Assembly (NCBI RefSeq): GCF_900104305.1
Contig: NZ_FNJC01000003.1
Location: 620,001-684,000 of the forward strand
Length of the DNA: 64,000 nt
From: Filomicrobium insigne
GTDB taxonomy: Bacteria; Pseudomonadota; Alphaproteobacteria; Rhizobiales; Hyphomicrobiaceae
Direction: 5' to 3'
A program made the translations under genes and the position numbers. Below, one piece after another: positions 55,293 through 64,000 of this stretch; within the stretch, counting starts at the first letter, position 1, and each line of letters starts with the position of its first letter. The notes beneath the pieces are model-generated. The model searched no databases. It was given only the letters and a program-made list of their open reading frames with translations, and was not told the DNA's origin.

Positions 55293-56422
55293 AGACACTT
55301 TTCTCGATGCTACGGCGCCCAGTCGCTACGTTCGTCGCGCTCATCTTGATACTGATGCTCGTGAACGTATCGGCTCCGCGAGCCGACAATCGAGATGTCC
55401 CCTCACCTCCAACGGACTGGGTTTCCACACTCGACCGTGATCACCCGCTCGTTGGGAAAATCTACGCGACAGCCTCGAACACCGTTGTCTCAGCACAAGA
55501 TATGGGCCGCGCGCTGGCACTCGCACGCTTCGTGCTGCTCGGCGAAATTCACGACAATCCAGATCACCATTTGTGGCAAGCCTGGGCCATCCGGGCGGTC
55601 TCTAAACTGCGCGGCGCCCGCATCGTTGAGGGGCAACCGCAGATCGACATCATCGCCATGGAAATGATCCGTGCCGATCAATATGCGGCTCTCGATAGGT
55701 TCTACGGGCGCGATGTAGAAGTTCCACGCCCTCGCCCCCCAAAGGCGCTTGCCCGTTTTCTTGAATGGGACAAGTCAGGCTGGCCGGATTTCAAGATATA
55801 CGAACCAATTATATCCCAGGCGCTCTACGAACAGCTCGTGATCGTACCAGCAAGCCCGTCGAAGGAGCTGAGCCGCAAGGTCTCCAAGGACTGGGACAAC
55901 GCTCTTTCACAAGGCGAGATTAAGCGATTGGGCCTCGATATCGCGTTCTCAAGTGATCTGGAAAATGCACTCACAGCGGAAATCGGAAAAAGTCACTGTG
56001 GGCTGATTCCGGAGGCTGCGTTCCCCGCCATGGCCCGCGTCCAACGCTTCCGCGATGCCACCATGGCGGACGCCATGCTATCAGTCGGCCCCTACAAGGG
56101 AGCCATACTCATCGCAGGCAACGGCCATGTTCGACGCGACCGTGGAGTTCCTTTTTTCCTCATGGCACGAGGTGTCACCCCGAAGCAAATCGTCAGTATT
56201 GCACATGTGGAGCTCCGCCCTGGCGAAACGAACCCCGCAGCATACGTTGACAGTACGCCTGAAGGGAAACCTGCGGTTGATTACGTCGTTTTTACACCGC
56301 GCACTGACAGGCCTGACCCGTGCGAGAAGATGCGAAAAGATATGAGCAAAGGTGCTCCAACCCCTTCAACTGAAAAGAAATCTGAACCGGCGCGGAATAG
56401 AGCCACAGATGTGAAGCCGTAG
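55289..56422 (+). CDS. ChaN-like (Tiki superfamily) exported protein
   Basis: A 377-residue protein with an N-terminal signal or anchor helix (about 10-30, FVALILILMLVN) and a ChaN/Tiki-type domain: the metal-binding region GEIHDNPDHH (85-94), later AMARVQRFRDATMADAML, and GNGHVRRDRGVP. ChaN relatives are haem-binding lipoproteins or metallopeptidase-like; here no lipobox is clear. The GTG start overlaps carA by four bases, which places this envelope protein inside the carbamoyl-phosphate operon. The C-terminal tail is charged and disordered. Confidence 0.85.
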   Translation: MKTLFSMLRRPVATFVALILILMLVNVSAPRADNRDVPSPPTDWVSTLDRDHPLVGKIYATASNTVVSAQDMGRALALARFVLLGEIHDNPDHHLWQAWAIRAVSKLRGARIVEGQPQIDIIAMEMIRADQYAALDRFYGRDVEVPRPRPPKALARFLEWDKSGWPDFKIYEPIISQALYEQLVIVPASPSKELSRKVSKDWDNALSQGEIKRLGLDIAFSSDLENALTAEIGKSHCGLIPEAAFPAMARVQRFRDATMADAMLSVGPYKGAILIAGNGHVRRDRGVPFFLMARGVTPKQIVSIAHVELRPGETNPAAYVDSTPEGKPAVDYVVFTPRTDRPDPCEKMRKDMSKGAPTPSTEKKSEPARNRATDVKP

Positions 56423-56520
56423 TTGATCGTTTAAAGGATGATGAAATCGGTAGGCTTGCCTGCTCCCTCGCCCTTGGATTTAAAGATTGCAGCCCGACGG
56501 TTCCCAACGGAGTTAATATT

Positions 56521-57138
56521 ATGCGCCGATTGCTCGCCCTCACGCTTGTTGCTCTATCACTTCCGCTGGCCACCGCACATGCCGCCACATGCAACGAAGA
56601 AGTCGATGCGGCTTTTGCCAAACAACGCGAAGCTGGCGCGTTCCGCATGGTTTCGAACCTGATTAACGAACGCGGTCTCGTGCAAATGACCGTCGACTAC
56701 GTTCTGCCCAATAAGCTGCATCAGACCGCGAAATCGCTCACGGACCCAAAGCCGAGCGAAATTATTCTGATCGGCAATCAGGCCTGGTCCAATAACGGAG
56801 AAGGCTGGAAGGTCATGCCGGACGATTTTGCAGAGGAACTCCACGAGCAAATGAGGCAAACCGTCGTTGAGCCGCCTAAGGATCCGCTAAGCTACAAATG
56901 CGGTGTAGACGCGGAACTAGACGGCCGCCCAATGAAGCTCTACGTAGGCACCGAACCTGAGAAGAATGGCAACCATGCTGAAGGGCTACCGGTACGCCGG
57001 CTTTACGTCGATCCTGAAACAGGTCGCCCGGTTCGCAACGAGGTCGCGCCTGTCGGCAAACCCGAGCGCCCATTCTTCACGGCGAAGTACACTTATCCGG
57101 ACTCGATCAAGATTGAGCCCCCGGCCACCAGCAATTAG
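56521..57138 (+). CDS. Exported protein, possibly LolA-like fold, unknown
   Basis: A 205-residue protein with a signal peptide ([21 protein letters not shown], cut after AHA). The mature part has two cysteines (TCNEEVD and YKCGVD) and a pattern of strands ([39 protein letters not shown]) reminiscent of LolA/LppX-type lipid-binding folds. It ends in a Pro-rich tail. The gene lies between the ChaN-like gene and carB, on the same strand. Assignment to a family is tentative. Confidence 0.7.
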   Translation: MRRLLALTLVALSLPLATAHAATCNEEVDAAFAKQREAGAFRMVSNLINERGLVQMTVDYVLPNKLHQTAKSLTDPKPSEIILIGNQAWSNNGEGWKVMPDDFAEELHEQMRQTVVEPPKDPLSYKCGVDAELDGRPMKLYVGTEPEKNGNHAEGLPVRRLYVDPETGRPVRNEVAPVGKPERPFFTAKYTYPDSIKIEPPATSN

Positions 57139-57320
57139 AGCGCGGATCTCTCCCGCACGACAACATAGGCAGCAGCTGCCGGTTGCTGCCTGAAAACAAC
57201 GACGACCACAATCTTTACTCTACATTCTCAAAATCGCCCGCTTCGCGGCCGACCGCGACAAACCATGCGCAAGCGCCCTATAGCCAAAGAGCTTGCCCTG
57301 CAATAGAAGACGCCCCCGAT

Positions 57321-60300
57321 ATGCCGAAACGCTCAGACATCAAGTCCATCCTCATCATCGGCGCGGGGCCCATTGTTATTGGGCAAGCCTGCGAGTTCGA
57401 CTATTCCGGCACTCAGGCCTGTAAAGCGCTGAAGGCCGAAGGATATCGGATCATCCTGGTCAACTCGAACCCAGCCACGATCATGACCGATCCCGATCTG
57501 GCCGACGCGACATACATCGAGCCGATTACACCCGATGTCGTCGCCAAGATCATCGAGATCGAACGCCCCGACGCAATCCTCCCGACAATGGGAGGCCAGA
57601 CCGCGCTCAACACAGCCCTAACTCTCTTCAAGCAGGGTCGGCTCGCTGCACTGAACGTTGAGCTGATCGGCGCGAATGCGGAGGCCATAGACAAGGCCGA
57701 GGACCGTCAGCTGTTTCGCGAGGCTATGGGGAAAATCGGCTTGGAAACGCCACGTTCCCAACTGGCGCACAATCGCGACGAAGCCTCAGCCGCACTGGAA
57801 TTCGTTGGCCTGCCAGCCATTATCCGGCCTTCGTTCACGCTGGGCGGCACAGGCGGCGGCATAGCATACAATCGCGAAGAGTTCTTCGAGATCATTGAGC
57901 GCGGCTTGGACGCTTCGCCCACCAGCCAAGTGCTCGTGGAAGAAAGCGTTCTCGGCTGGAAAGAATATGAGATGGAGGTTGTTCGCGACACCGCTGACAA
58001 CTGCATCATCATTTGCTCGATCGAGAACATCGACCCGATGGGCGTACACACCGGCGACTCCATTACGGTCGCACCGGCGCTGACCCTCACTGACAAAGAA
58101 TATCAGATCATGCGCAACGCCTCCATCGCGGTGCTGCGCGAGATCGGCGTTGAAACCGGCGGGTCTAACGTCCAGTTCGCCGTAAACCCTCAAGACGGCC
58201 GTCTTGTCGTCATTGAGATGAACCCACGCGTGTCTCGCTCCTCTGCGTTGGCTTCCAAAGCAACAGGCTTCCCGATCGCAAAGATCGCGGCGAAGCTTGC
58301 AGTTGGATACACGCTCGATGAATTGGAAAACGACATCACAGCGGGAGCCACACCCGCCTCGTTCGAACCTACGATCGATTATGTCGTCACCAAAATTCCC
58401 CGCTTCGCGTTCGAAAAATTCGCGGGCGCCGACTCCACACTGACCACATCGATGAAGTCCGTCGGCGAAGTCATGGCGATTGGTCGTACATTCGCCGAGA
58501 GCCTGCAAAAAGCGCTCCGCTCGATGGAGACAGGCCTGCAGGGACTCGACGATATCGAGTTTGAGGGACTTGGCCAGGGTGACGACAAGAATGTCATCCG
58601 TGCTGCCGTCTCCAGACCAACACCTGACCGCCTCTTGAAGGTCGCCCAAGCCCTACGGCTTGGCCTTGATCACGAGCAGGTCCACGCGTTCTGCAAGATC
58701 GATCCTTGGTTCCTGGCGCGTTTGCAGGAAATCATCGACATGGAAGCGCGGATCAAAGCCCATGGCCTGCCGAAATCCGCACGCCAAATGCGGGTGCTCA
58801 AAGCAATGGGTTTCTCAGACGGACGGTTGGCAACGCTCGCGAAGATGTCAGAAGCTGACGTTACAAACCTGCGCGTGTCGCTCGGTGTAACGCCGGTTTA
58901 CAAGCGCATCGACACATGCGCCGCAGAGTTCGCATCTCCGACCGCTTACATGTACTCCACTTACGAGTCCGGCTTGGTGGATGAACCCGCTTGCGAAGCC
59001 CAGCCCAGCGATCGCGAAAAGATCATTATCCTCGGCGGCGGTCCGAACCGGATCGGCCAGGGTATCGAGTTCGACTACTGCTGCTGCCATGCTTGTTTCG
59101 CCCTAACGGATGCGGGCTATGAAACCATCATGGTCAATTGCAACCCGGAAACGGTTTCAACCGATTACGACACGTCCGACCGCCTCTACTTCGAACCGCT
59201 GACGGCGGAGGACGTGCTTGAAATCGTCCGTACCGAATCCAAGAATGGCAAGCTTAAGGGCGTCATCGTTCAGTTCGGTGGTCAGACGCCGCTGAAGCTC
59301 GCCGCTGCGCTCGAAGAGGCCGGCGTCCCGATCCTTGGCACGTCGCCCGATGCCATTGACCTTGCGGAAGACCGCGACCGCTTTAAGGAACTGATCGAGA
59401 AACTGGGCCTCAAGCAACCCGCCAGCGGCATTGCACGAACACCCGGCGAAGCACGCGCCGTCGCCGATCGGATCGGCTATCCAGTCGTCATCCGGCCATC
59501 TTACGTGTTGGGTGGACGCGCCATGGAAATCGTCCATGACGGCCATGAGATCGATCGGTACATCACGCGCCTGTCCGCTACCCTGGATCGGCCTTCCGAG
59601 CTGATCGTCTCCGACCGCCGCCCGCTACTCATTGACCGCTACCTGTCGGACGCGGTCGAGGTTGACGTGGATTGTCTGTCGGATGGCAAGGACACGTTCA
59701 TTGCGGGTGTTATGGAGCACATTGAGGAAGCCGGGATCCACTCTGGCGATTCCGCCTGCGCTCTACCACCTCACTCTCTTGACCCGACTATCATCGCCGA
59801 AATGGAACGTCAGGCGCAGGACCTGGCAATCGCGCTCAACGTCGTCGGCCTGATGAACATTCAGTTCGCAATCAAGGATGGCGAAGTCTTCATCCTGGAA
59901 GTCAATCCGCGGGCTTCGCGCACGGTACCATTCGTCGCGAAGGTCATCGGTCTCCCCATCGCAGCGATTGCGTCACAGATCATGGCGGGTCGTCCGCTGG
60001 CCGACTTCAATCTCAAGACGCCGAAGCTCAATCACATCGCGGTCAAGGAAGCTGTCTTCCCATTCGCGCGCTTCCCCGGTGTTGACCCAATTCTGGGCCC
60101 AGAAATGCGCTCGACCGGTGAGGTCATGGGCATTGACACGGACTTTGCCATGGCTTTTTGCAAAAGCCAGATTGGTGGCGGCCAACCGCTACCCCTCGCC
60201 GGAACAGTCTTCGCCTCAGTAAAAGAGTCCGACAAGGCTCGTATTGTTGCGCCCTTGGAAGAATTGTCGGCGATGGGCTTCAAAATCCTCGCGACGAGAG

Positions 60301-60602
60301 GGACGAAGCGTTACTTGGAGGAGCACGGCGTTGCTTGCGAAGTGGTCAATAAAGTCCTCGAAGGACGGCCACATATCGTAGACGCCATGAAAAATGGCGA
60401 GGTGCAGCTAGTGTTCAATACAACTGAAGGAGCCAAGGCACTTGCGGATTCTAAGGATATCCGCCGAACAGCCTTGCTTCACCACATTCCATACTATACA
60501 ACCCTTGCCGGCGCAGTTGCTGTCACCCGCGCAATTAGGGCACTGAAGGGAGACGGTATCAAAGTTGCGCCGTTGCAGAGCTTTACAAGCCGCATAAGTT
60601 AG
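57321..60602 (+). CDS. carB: Carbamoyl-phosphate synthase, large subunit
   Basis: A 1093-residue CarB with two ATP-grasp halves. First half: [49 protein letters not shown]. Second half: [62 protein letters not shown]. The MGS-like allosteric domain closes the C-terminus. ATG 57321 ([16 protein letters not shown]) fits the family; the frame from 57183 adds 46 odd residues. greA follows 109 bases later. Confidence 0.97.
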   Translation: MPKRSDIKSILIIGAGPIVIGQACEFDYSGTQACKALKAEGYRIILVNSNPATIMTDPDLADATYIEPITPDVVAKIIEIERPDAILPTMGGQTALNTALTLFKQGRLAALNVELIGANAEAIDKAEDRQLFREAMGKIGLETPRSQLAHNRDEASAALEFVGLPAIIRPSFTLGGTGGGIAYNREEFFEIIERGLDASPTSQVLVEESVLGWKEYEMEVVRDTADNCIIICSIENIDPMGVHTGDSITVAPALTLTDKEYQIMRNASIAVLREIGVETGGSNVQFAVNPQDGRLVVIEMNPRVSRSSALASKATGFPIAKIAAKLAVGYTLDELENDITAGATPASFEPTIDYVVTKIPRFAFEKFAGADSTLTTSMKSVGEVMAIGRTFAESLQKALRSMETGLQGLDDIEFEGLGQGDDKNVIRAAVSRPTPDRLLKVAQALRLGLDHEQVHAFCKIDPWFLARLQEIIDMEARIKAHGLPKSARQMRVLKAMGFSDGRLATLAKMSEADVTNLRVSLGVTPVYKRIDTCAAEFASPTAYMYSTYESGLVDEPACEAQPSDREKIIILGGGPNRIGQGIEFDYCCCHACFALTDAGYETIMVNCNPETVSTDYDTSDRLYFEPLTAEDVLEIVRTESKNGKLKGVIVQFGGQTPLKLAAALEEAGVPILGTSPDAIDLAEDRDRFKELIEKLGLKQPASGIARTPGEARAVADRIGYPVVIRPSYVLGGRAMEIVHDGHEIDRYITRLSATLDRPSELIVSDRRPLLIDRYLSDAVEVDVDCLSDGKDTFIAGVMEHIEEAGIHSGDSACALPPHSLDPTIIAEMERQAQDLAIALNVVGLMNIQFAIKDGEVFILEVNPRASRTVPFVAKVIGLPIAAIASQIMAGRPLADFNLKTPKLNHIAVKEAVFPFARFPGVDPILGPEMRSTGEVMGIDTDFAMAFCKSQIGGGQPLPLAGTVFASVKESDKARIVAPLEELSAMGFKILATRGTKRYLEEHGVACEVVNKVLEGRPHIVDAMKNGEVQLVFNTTEGAKALADSKDIRRTALLHHIPYYTTLAGAVAVTRAIRALKGDGIKVAPLQSFTSRIS

Positions 60603-60711
60603 TCCCTCGCAGCCTGAGCGTAATGCTGGGCAGCAACCTCAAAACGCGTACACTGACAGAAAGTCTATTGGTCCCGGCCAATCAGCCGGGCCACGCAGGA
60701 GACGTTAAGCT

Positions 60712-61191
60712 ATGGCGATGGAACGGGTGCCCATGACGACCGAAGGGTTCCGCAGGCTCGAAGAGGAGCTGCACCGCCTGAAATCGGAAGAACGCCCGCG
60801 CATCATTCAAGCGATCTCGGAAGCGCGGGCGCACGGCGATCTCTCCGAAAATGCGGAGTATCACGCCGCGAAAGAAGCTCAGGGCTTGAACGAGGCCAAG
60901 GTCGCGGAGCTTGAAGACAAGCTTTCGCGCGCCGACGTCATCGACGTATCGACGCTGTCCGGCGATACCGTGAAGTTCGGTGCTACAGTCAAACTCGTCG
61001 ACGAAGACACCGACGAAGAGGTGACATACAAGATTGTGGGCGACCTGGAGGCCAACCTGCGCGACGGAAAGATCTCGATCTCTTCGCCTATCGCACGTGC
61101 ACTCATCGGCAAGTCCAAAGGCGACTCTGCCGAGGTGACGACGCCTAAAGGGGCCCGTTCGTTCGAAATTCTCAACATTGACTGGAAATAG
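60712..61191 (+). CDS. greA: Transcription elongation factor GreA
   Basis: A 159-residue GreA that rescues backtracked RNA polymerase by stimulating transcript cleavage. The N-terminal coiled coil ([39 protein letters not shown], with the acidic tip in GDLSENAEY) and the C-terminal FKBP-like domain ([35 protein letters not shown]) are complete. GGAG precedes the ATG. Its end is followed by a hairpin reaching into the convergent Lrp gene. Confidence 0.96.
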   Translation: MAMERVPMTTEGFRRLEEELHRLKSEERPRIIQAISEARAHGDLSENAEYHAAKEAQGLNEAKVAELEDKLSRADVIDVSTLSGDTVKFGATVKLVDEDTDEEVTYKIVGDLEANLRDGKISISSPIARALIGKSKGDSAEVTTPKGARSFEILNIDWK

Positions 61192-61200
61192 TCTGGGCGG

Positions 61201-61227
61201 CTGCCGACAGGGCTAACCCGTCGGCAG
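61201..61227 (+). terminator. greA terminator overlapping the lrp-like gene end
   Basis: A perfect 8-bp stem (61201-61208 with 61220-61227) followed by TTTC. The right arm lies in the last codons of the convergent Lrp gene. Confidence 0.6.
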
Positions 61228-61692
61228 TTTCACCGCGATGCCAGGCTCCCGTTTGACGCGACGGATCGTCAAGAACGTCTTCACGCTCGCTACGTTTGGG
61301 GCGGCGGTAAGCTCGTTGAGAACGAACTCCTGCATTTCGGCTAGATCGCGGGTGACGCAGCGCAGCATGTAGTCCGTTTCACCGGACAACATGTAAGCGT
61401 CGCGCACGTATACCCAGCTCAGGATCAAATTTTCAAACGCCCGAAGATCGCTTTCGGCCTGATTGTGTAATCCAACCATTGCATAAGCCGTGAGCGAAAA
61501 GCCCAGCGCAACTTCGTCTAGAAGCACCGTGTAGCCGGCGATTAACCCAGACTCTTCCAGCGCACGCACGCGACGCAAACACGCGGGCGCGGAAAGTCCA
61601 ACGCGGGTCGCCAACGTGACGTTCGTGATTCGACCATCGCTCTGGAGCTCCCGCAGTATTTTCCAATCAATGGTATCGAGTGTGTGTCCCAT
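61213..61692 (-). CDS. Lrp/AsnC-family transcriptional regulator
   Basis: A 159-residue Lrp/AsnC regulator. The N-terminal helix-turn-helix (LDTIDWKILRELQSDGRITNVTLATRVGLSAPACLRRVRALEESG) precedes the ligand-binding RAM domain (AYAMVGLHNQAESDLRAFENLI, DYMLRCVTRDLAEMQEF). Such proteins form octamers and respond to amino acids. AGGA lies before ATG 61692. It is divergent from the second ELM1 gene and overlaps the greA terminator; its targets are unknown. Confidence 0.92.
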   Translation of the reverse strand: MGHTLDTIDWKILRELQSDGRITNVTLATRVGLSAPACLRRVRALEESGLIAGYTVLLDEVALGFSLTAYAMVGLHNQAESDLRAFENLILSWVYVRDAYMLSGETDYMLRCVTRDLAEMQEFVLNELTAAPNVASVKTFLTIRRVKREPGIAVKLPTG

Positions 61693-61900
61693 CACAATCC
61701 TGGACTAGCGTGGACAGCGGTCAGCCTGACGGTAGGATAACGCCGGGCAAGGCGCAATAATGCGCAACCTTATCATCAACGAGAGAAATAATATTGCGCA
61801 CCAGCGTATGCCGCCTATGGGGCAACGGGAGTTCTCGCAAAGAGACACTCAGACCCTTTGCGCACTCGACAATAGGCGCAGTAACAGTCAAAACCGCCGT

Positions 61901-62941
61901 ATGACCGACATGACACAACCTTCCAGTCAATCACCCGCCCCAGCCAGTTCTCTGGCTGGACGAAAGGGCTGGATCATCACCGATGGCAAAGCTGGCATGG
62001 TGGTCCAGGCCAAGGGCGTCGCCGATGCTTTGGGCCTCGACTACGTGATGAAGGACGTCGACCCATCGGGGATCTGGCGCATATTGGCGCCTTGGGGACC
62101 AGTCGATCCCGCAGCAAAATTGGGGCAGCCCGGCAGCGTGTTTGCACCACCTTGGCCCGCCGTCGCCATTGCCACAGGGCGCGCCAGCATTCCCTATATC
62201 CGTGCCATCAAGAAACTTGCGGGTCCCCAAACATACACCGTCGTTCTTCAAGACCCTAAATCAGGCCCCGGCACCGCTGATTTGATTTGGGTACCGCAAC
62301 ACGATAAGCGCCGCGGCCCCAATGTCTTGGCGACCCTGACCTCTCCGCACAGCTTCACGCCGGCGCGCTTGAAGCAGCTGGCCGACGAACTACCTGACGA
62401 AATCAAAGTCCTGCCAAGCCCGCGCGTCGCCGTTGTTCTAGGTGGAAAGAACGGCGTCTACAAATTTACCGAGGATGATGACGCACGTTTCGCGGCCAGT
62501 CTCAGATCCTTATCCGCACTCGGGGCCAGTTTCCTGATCACGCCATCACGGCGAACTCACCAACGCCTCATCGCAGCCGCCGAGGACGCCACGCGCGATG
62601 CCCCTCGCATCCTCTGGACGGGCGAAGGCGCCAATCCTTATCCACATTTTCTGGCCGCTGCCGATATTCTTATCGTGACGGCGGACAGCGTAAACATGTG
62701 CGGTGAAGCCTGCGCCACTGGAAAGCCCGTTTACATATTCACGCCGTCCGGCGGTTCGGCGAAGTTCGCGCGCTTTCACCAGGGATTGGCCGAGCATGGG
62801 GCCACACGGCCCTTGCCGACAGTCTTTGAAAACCTCGAAAACTGGACTTATGAACCGCTTGATTCCGCCGCCCGGATTGCCGGTGAGATCAATCACCGCT
62901 ACGCAAAGCGTAAGCAGATGCTCTCGGGTATTATGAGTTAA
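61901..62941 (+). CDS. ELM1-family protein, copy 2
   Basis: About 346 residues of a mitochondrial-fission ELM1-type protein: GWIITDGKAGMVVQAKGVADAL, PAVAIATGRASIPYIRAIKKLA, QDPKSGPGTADLIWVPQHDKRRG, VAVVLGGKNGVYKF, ILIVTADSVNMCGEACATGKPVYIFTP. It is closer in motif wording to the plant ELM1 than the copy at 41950-42981, which carries a different N-terminus. The exact start is uncertain: several ATGs lie between 61760 and 61910 without good ribosome sites. Function unknown. Confidence 0.88.
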   Translation: MTDMTQPSSQSPAPASSLAGRKGWIITDGKAGMVVQAKGVADALGLDYVMKDVDPSGIWRILAPWGPVDPAAKLGQPGSVFAPPWPAVAIATGRASIPYIRAIKKLAGPQTYTVVLQDPKSGPGTADLIWVPQHDKRRGPNVLATLTSPHSFTPARLKQLADELPDEIKVLPSPRVAVVLGGKNGVYKFTEDDDARFAASLRSLSALGASFLITPSRRTHQRLIAAAEDATRDAPRILWTGEGANPYPHFLAAADILIVTADSVNMCGEACATGKPVYIFTPSGGSAKFARFHQGLAEHGATRPLPTVFENLENWTYEPLDSAARIAGEINHRYAKRKQMLSGIMS

Positions 62942-63057
62942 GAAGGCGCGCGGTCTTTTAACTGGGCGCGCGGCCCCATTTCCGGCAGAACATTGCCCTA
63001 GCTAAGACGACAGACGACGATCAGGAACCCCTTTTTCAAGCATCAGGGATGATCCGC

Positions 63058-63681
63058 ATGGCGCACTTGAACCTTAACGCTCTCCGGGACGCCAGCCTCG
63101 AGACCGAGCCTTATCTCCACACGATCGTACCTGGGTTCCTGTCGCCGGACAGTATCCGCCAAATCACCGAAACCTATCCGAATATCGAAAAGGGTGGCTC
63201 CTACCCGATCGAAAGCCTCGAATCCAACATGACCATCAAAGAGGTCATCGAGGAGCTGGACGGCCCTGACTTCCAGCGTGCCATCGAAGAAAAGTTTGCA
63301 GTCGAGCTTGAAGGCCGCCCGAAGATGTACTCCCTGCGTGGCTACACGCGAGCGAAAGACGGCCGCATCCATACGGATTCAAAAGACAAGATCATCACGG
63401 TCCTGCTCTATCTCAATGAGAACTGGAACCAGGACGGCGGGCGCTTGCGCATCCTGCGTAACGGAACCGACGTGGACGATTACGTCGCTGAAGTTCCTCC
63501 GGACAACGGCACTCTCCTAGTCTTCAAACGCTCGGACAATTCCTGGCATGGTCATCATCCCTTCGAAGGCCAGCGGCGCTCGCTGCAAATGAATTGGATG
63601 ACCAGCGAAGGCAGCAAGGGCTGGCACAAGATCCGCCATTCGCTTTCAGCCGCCGTCAAAAAGATGACAGCCGCCAGCTAA
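63058..63681 (+). CDS. 2-oxoglutarate/Fe(II)-dependent oxygenase
   Basis: A 207-residue dioxygenase of the 2OG-Fe(II) type. The iron ligands are His105-x-Asp107 (GRIHTDSKDK) and His164 (NSWHGHHPFEGQRRSL), with Arg173 likely binding the 2-oxoglutarate carboxylate. ITVLLYLNENWNQDGGRLRIL is typical of small prolyl-hydroxylase-like members, whose substrates are mostly unknown. AGGG nine bases ahead favours ATG 63058 over ATG 63049. It lies downstream of ELM1 copy 2 in the same direction, 116 bases away. Confidence 0.87.
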   Translation: MAHLNLNALRDASLETEPYLHTIVPGFLSPDSIRQITETYPNIEKGGSYPIESLESNMTIKEVIEELDGPDFQRAIEEKFAVELEGRPKMYSLRGYTRAKDGRIHTDSKDKIITVLLYLNENWNQDGGRLRILRNGTDVDDYVAEVPPDNGTLLVFKRSDNSWHGHHPFEGQRRSLQMNWMTSEGSKGWHKIRHSLSAAVKKMTAAS

Positions 63682-63719
63682 CGGAAATCCGCTCTGACAA
63701 GGCAGGTGTGCGGCGAAGA

Positions 63720-64000
63720 ATGGCGGAAGTATCCAGCACAAACCGCTTATTGCTCCGAGAGCCCGGCCTCGCCGCCGGCGGAACTTTGCCGCGCGAACAG
63801 CGCTATGCCGTCCCATCGCTTTTGCGACGTCTCCTCCTGCTCATCGAAATGCTGGGGCTCTTCATCGGACTGCCTATCGCGCTGGACTACGCTGTACACA
63901 GCGAATCCGTCCCGTTGTTTGTCGTTTTGCAGCCCGTACTACTCGCCTTTATTGTTTTTCTGCTTTGGGACCGGACGTTCTACCTGCGGCGCGAGCTGAT
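63720..64000 (+). CDS. CPBP-family intramembrane protease, partial at right edge
   Basis: An open frame from ATG 63720 (MAEVSSTNRLLLREPGLAAG) to the window end, at least 93 residues. Two hydrophobic helices appear (LLLLIEMLGLFIGLPIALDYA and LFVVLQPVLLAFIVFLLW), followed by DRTFYLRREL, an N-terminal pattern frequent in CPBP (Rce1-like) membrane endopeptidases. The catalytic EExxxR region would lie outside the window, so activity cannot be judged. AAGGCAGG precedes the ATG. Confidence 0.65.
   Translation, partial: MAEVSSTNRLLLREPGLAAGGTLPREQRYAVPSLLRRLLLLIEMLGLFIGLPIALDYAVHSESVPLFVVLQPVLLAFIVFLLWDRTFYLRREL

Noticed and set aside
63706-63999. Plus-strand frame of 97 residues at the right edge
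   Set aside because: Its Cys/Ser-rich sequence is the out-of-frame reading of the CPBP-like gene starting at 63720.
1-64000. CRISPR arrays, insertion sequences, prophage or toxin-antitoxin loci
   Set aside because: No regularly spaced repeats, transposase or phage-type genes were seen; base composition and coding style look even throughout.

Overview
The window reads as ordinary chromosomal DNA of an alphaproteobacterium in the Hyphomicrobiales, most like a Hyphomicrobium/Filomicrobium-type organism. Evidence: two Porin_2-type rhizobial porins, the order purB-(hydrolase)-purC-purS-purQ-purL-bolA-grxD, a DUF1476 ATPase zeta subunit, alphaproteobacterial DksA and DnaG variants without their zinc ligands, a SoxYZ/SoxS/ArsR-type SoxR group, DUF6867 inside a liv operon, and ELM1-family proteins. 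The genus is inference. No prophage, insertion sequence, integrase, CRISPR array or rRNA operon was seen; one tRNA is present. Layout. 1-8 kb: a cut-off CoxE-type VWA protein, two tandem porins each with its own terminator, the YcjX/TIGR01620 membrane pair, a possible 29-residue membrane peptide and a MoxR ATPase. 8-10.3 kb: dksA and a double-length PqiA-like protein. 10.3-19 kb: purine biosynthesis with bolA and grxD, interrupted by an antisense gene for a small secreted protein and by the divergent zeta-subunit gene. 19-27 kb: an N-terminal-nucleophile peptidase, a 65-residue protein, and livH-M-G-F, DUF6867 and a binding lipoprotein. 27-29.6 kb: a CDGSH protein, soxYZ, soxS and soxR. 29.9-41 kb: lipid metabolism, with fadE-fadB-fadA-cfa forward, fadD reverse, then a NodF/NodE-like acyl carrier protein and ketoacyl synthase. 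41-49 kb: two cyclophilin-like proteins, ELM1, a CAU tRNA, a SIMPL protein, an overlapping panD-GNAT-nitrilase set behind an NTF2-like gene, trhO and a JmjC/cupin-like protein. 48.7-53.7 kb: rpoD, dnaG and a GatB/YqeY gene. 54-61 kb: carA, a ChaN-like gene, an unknown secreted protein, carB and greA. 61-64 kb: an Lrp regulator, a second ELM1 protein, a 2OG-Fe(II) oxygenase and a cut-off CPBP protease. How the genes work together. The purine block carries six steps of IMP/AMP synthesis. The lipid block combines fatty acid activation, beta-oxidation and cyclopropanation with a dedicated ACP/synthase pair. The panD block may couple beta-alanine formation to an acetyltransferase-like partner and an amidohydrolase; this, the orphan SoxYZ module and the NodFE-like pair are the most interesting parts. 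Nothing in the window is a clear, wholly new defence or mobile system. Both edge genes (VWA and CPBP) were read directly from the sequence and run off the window.
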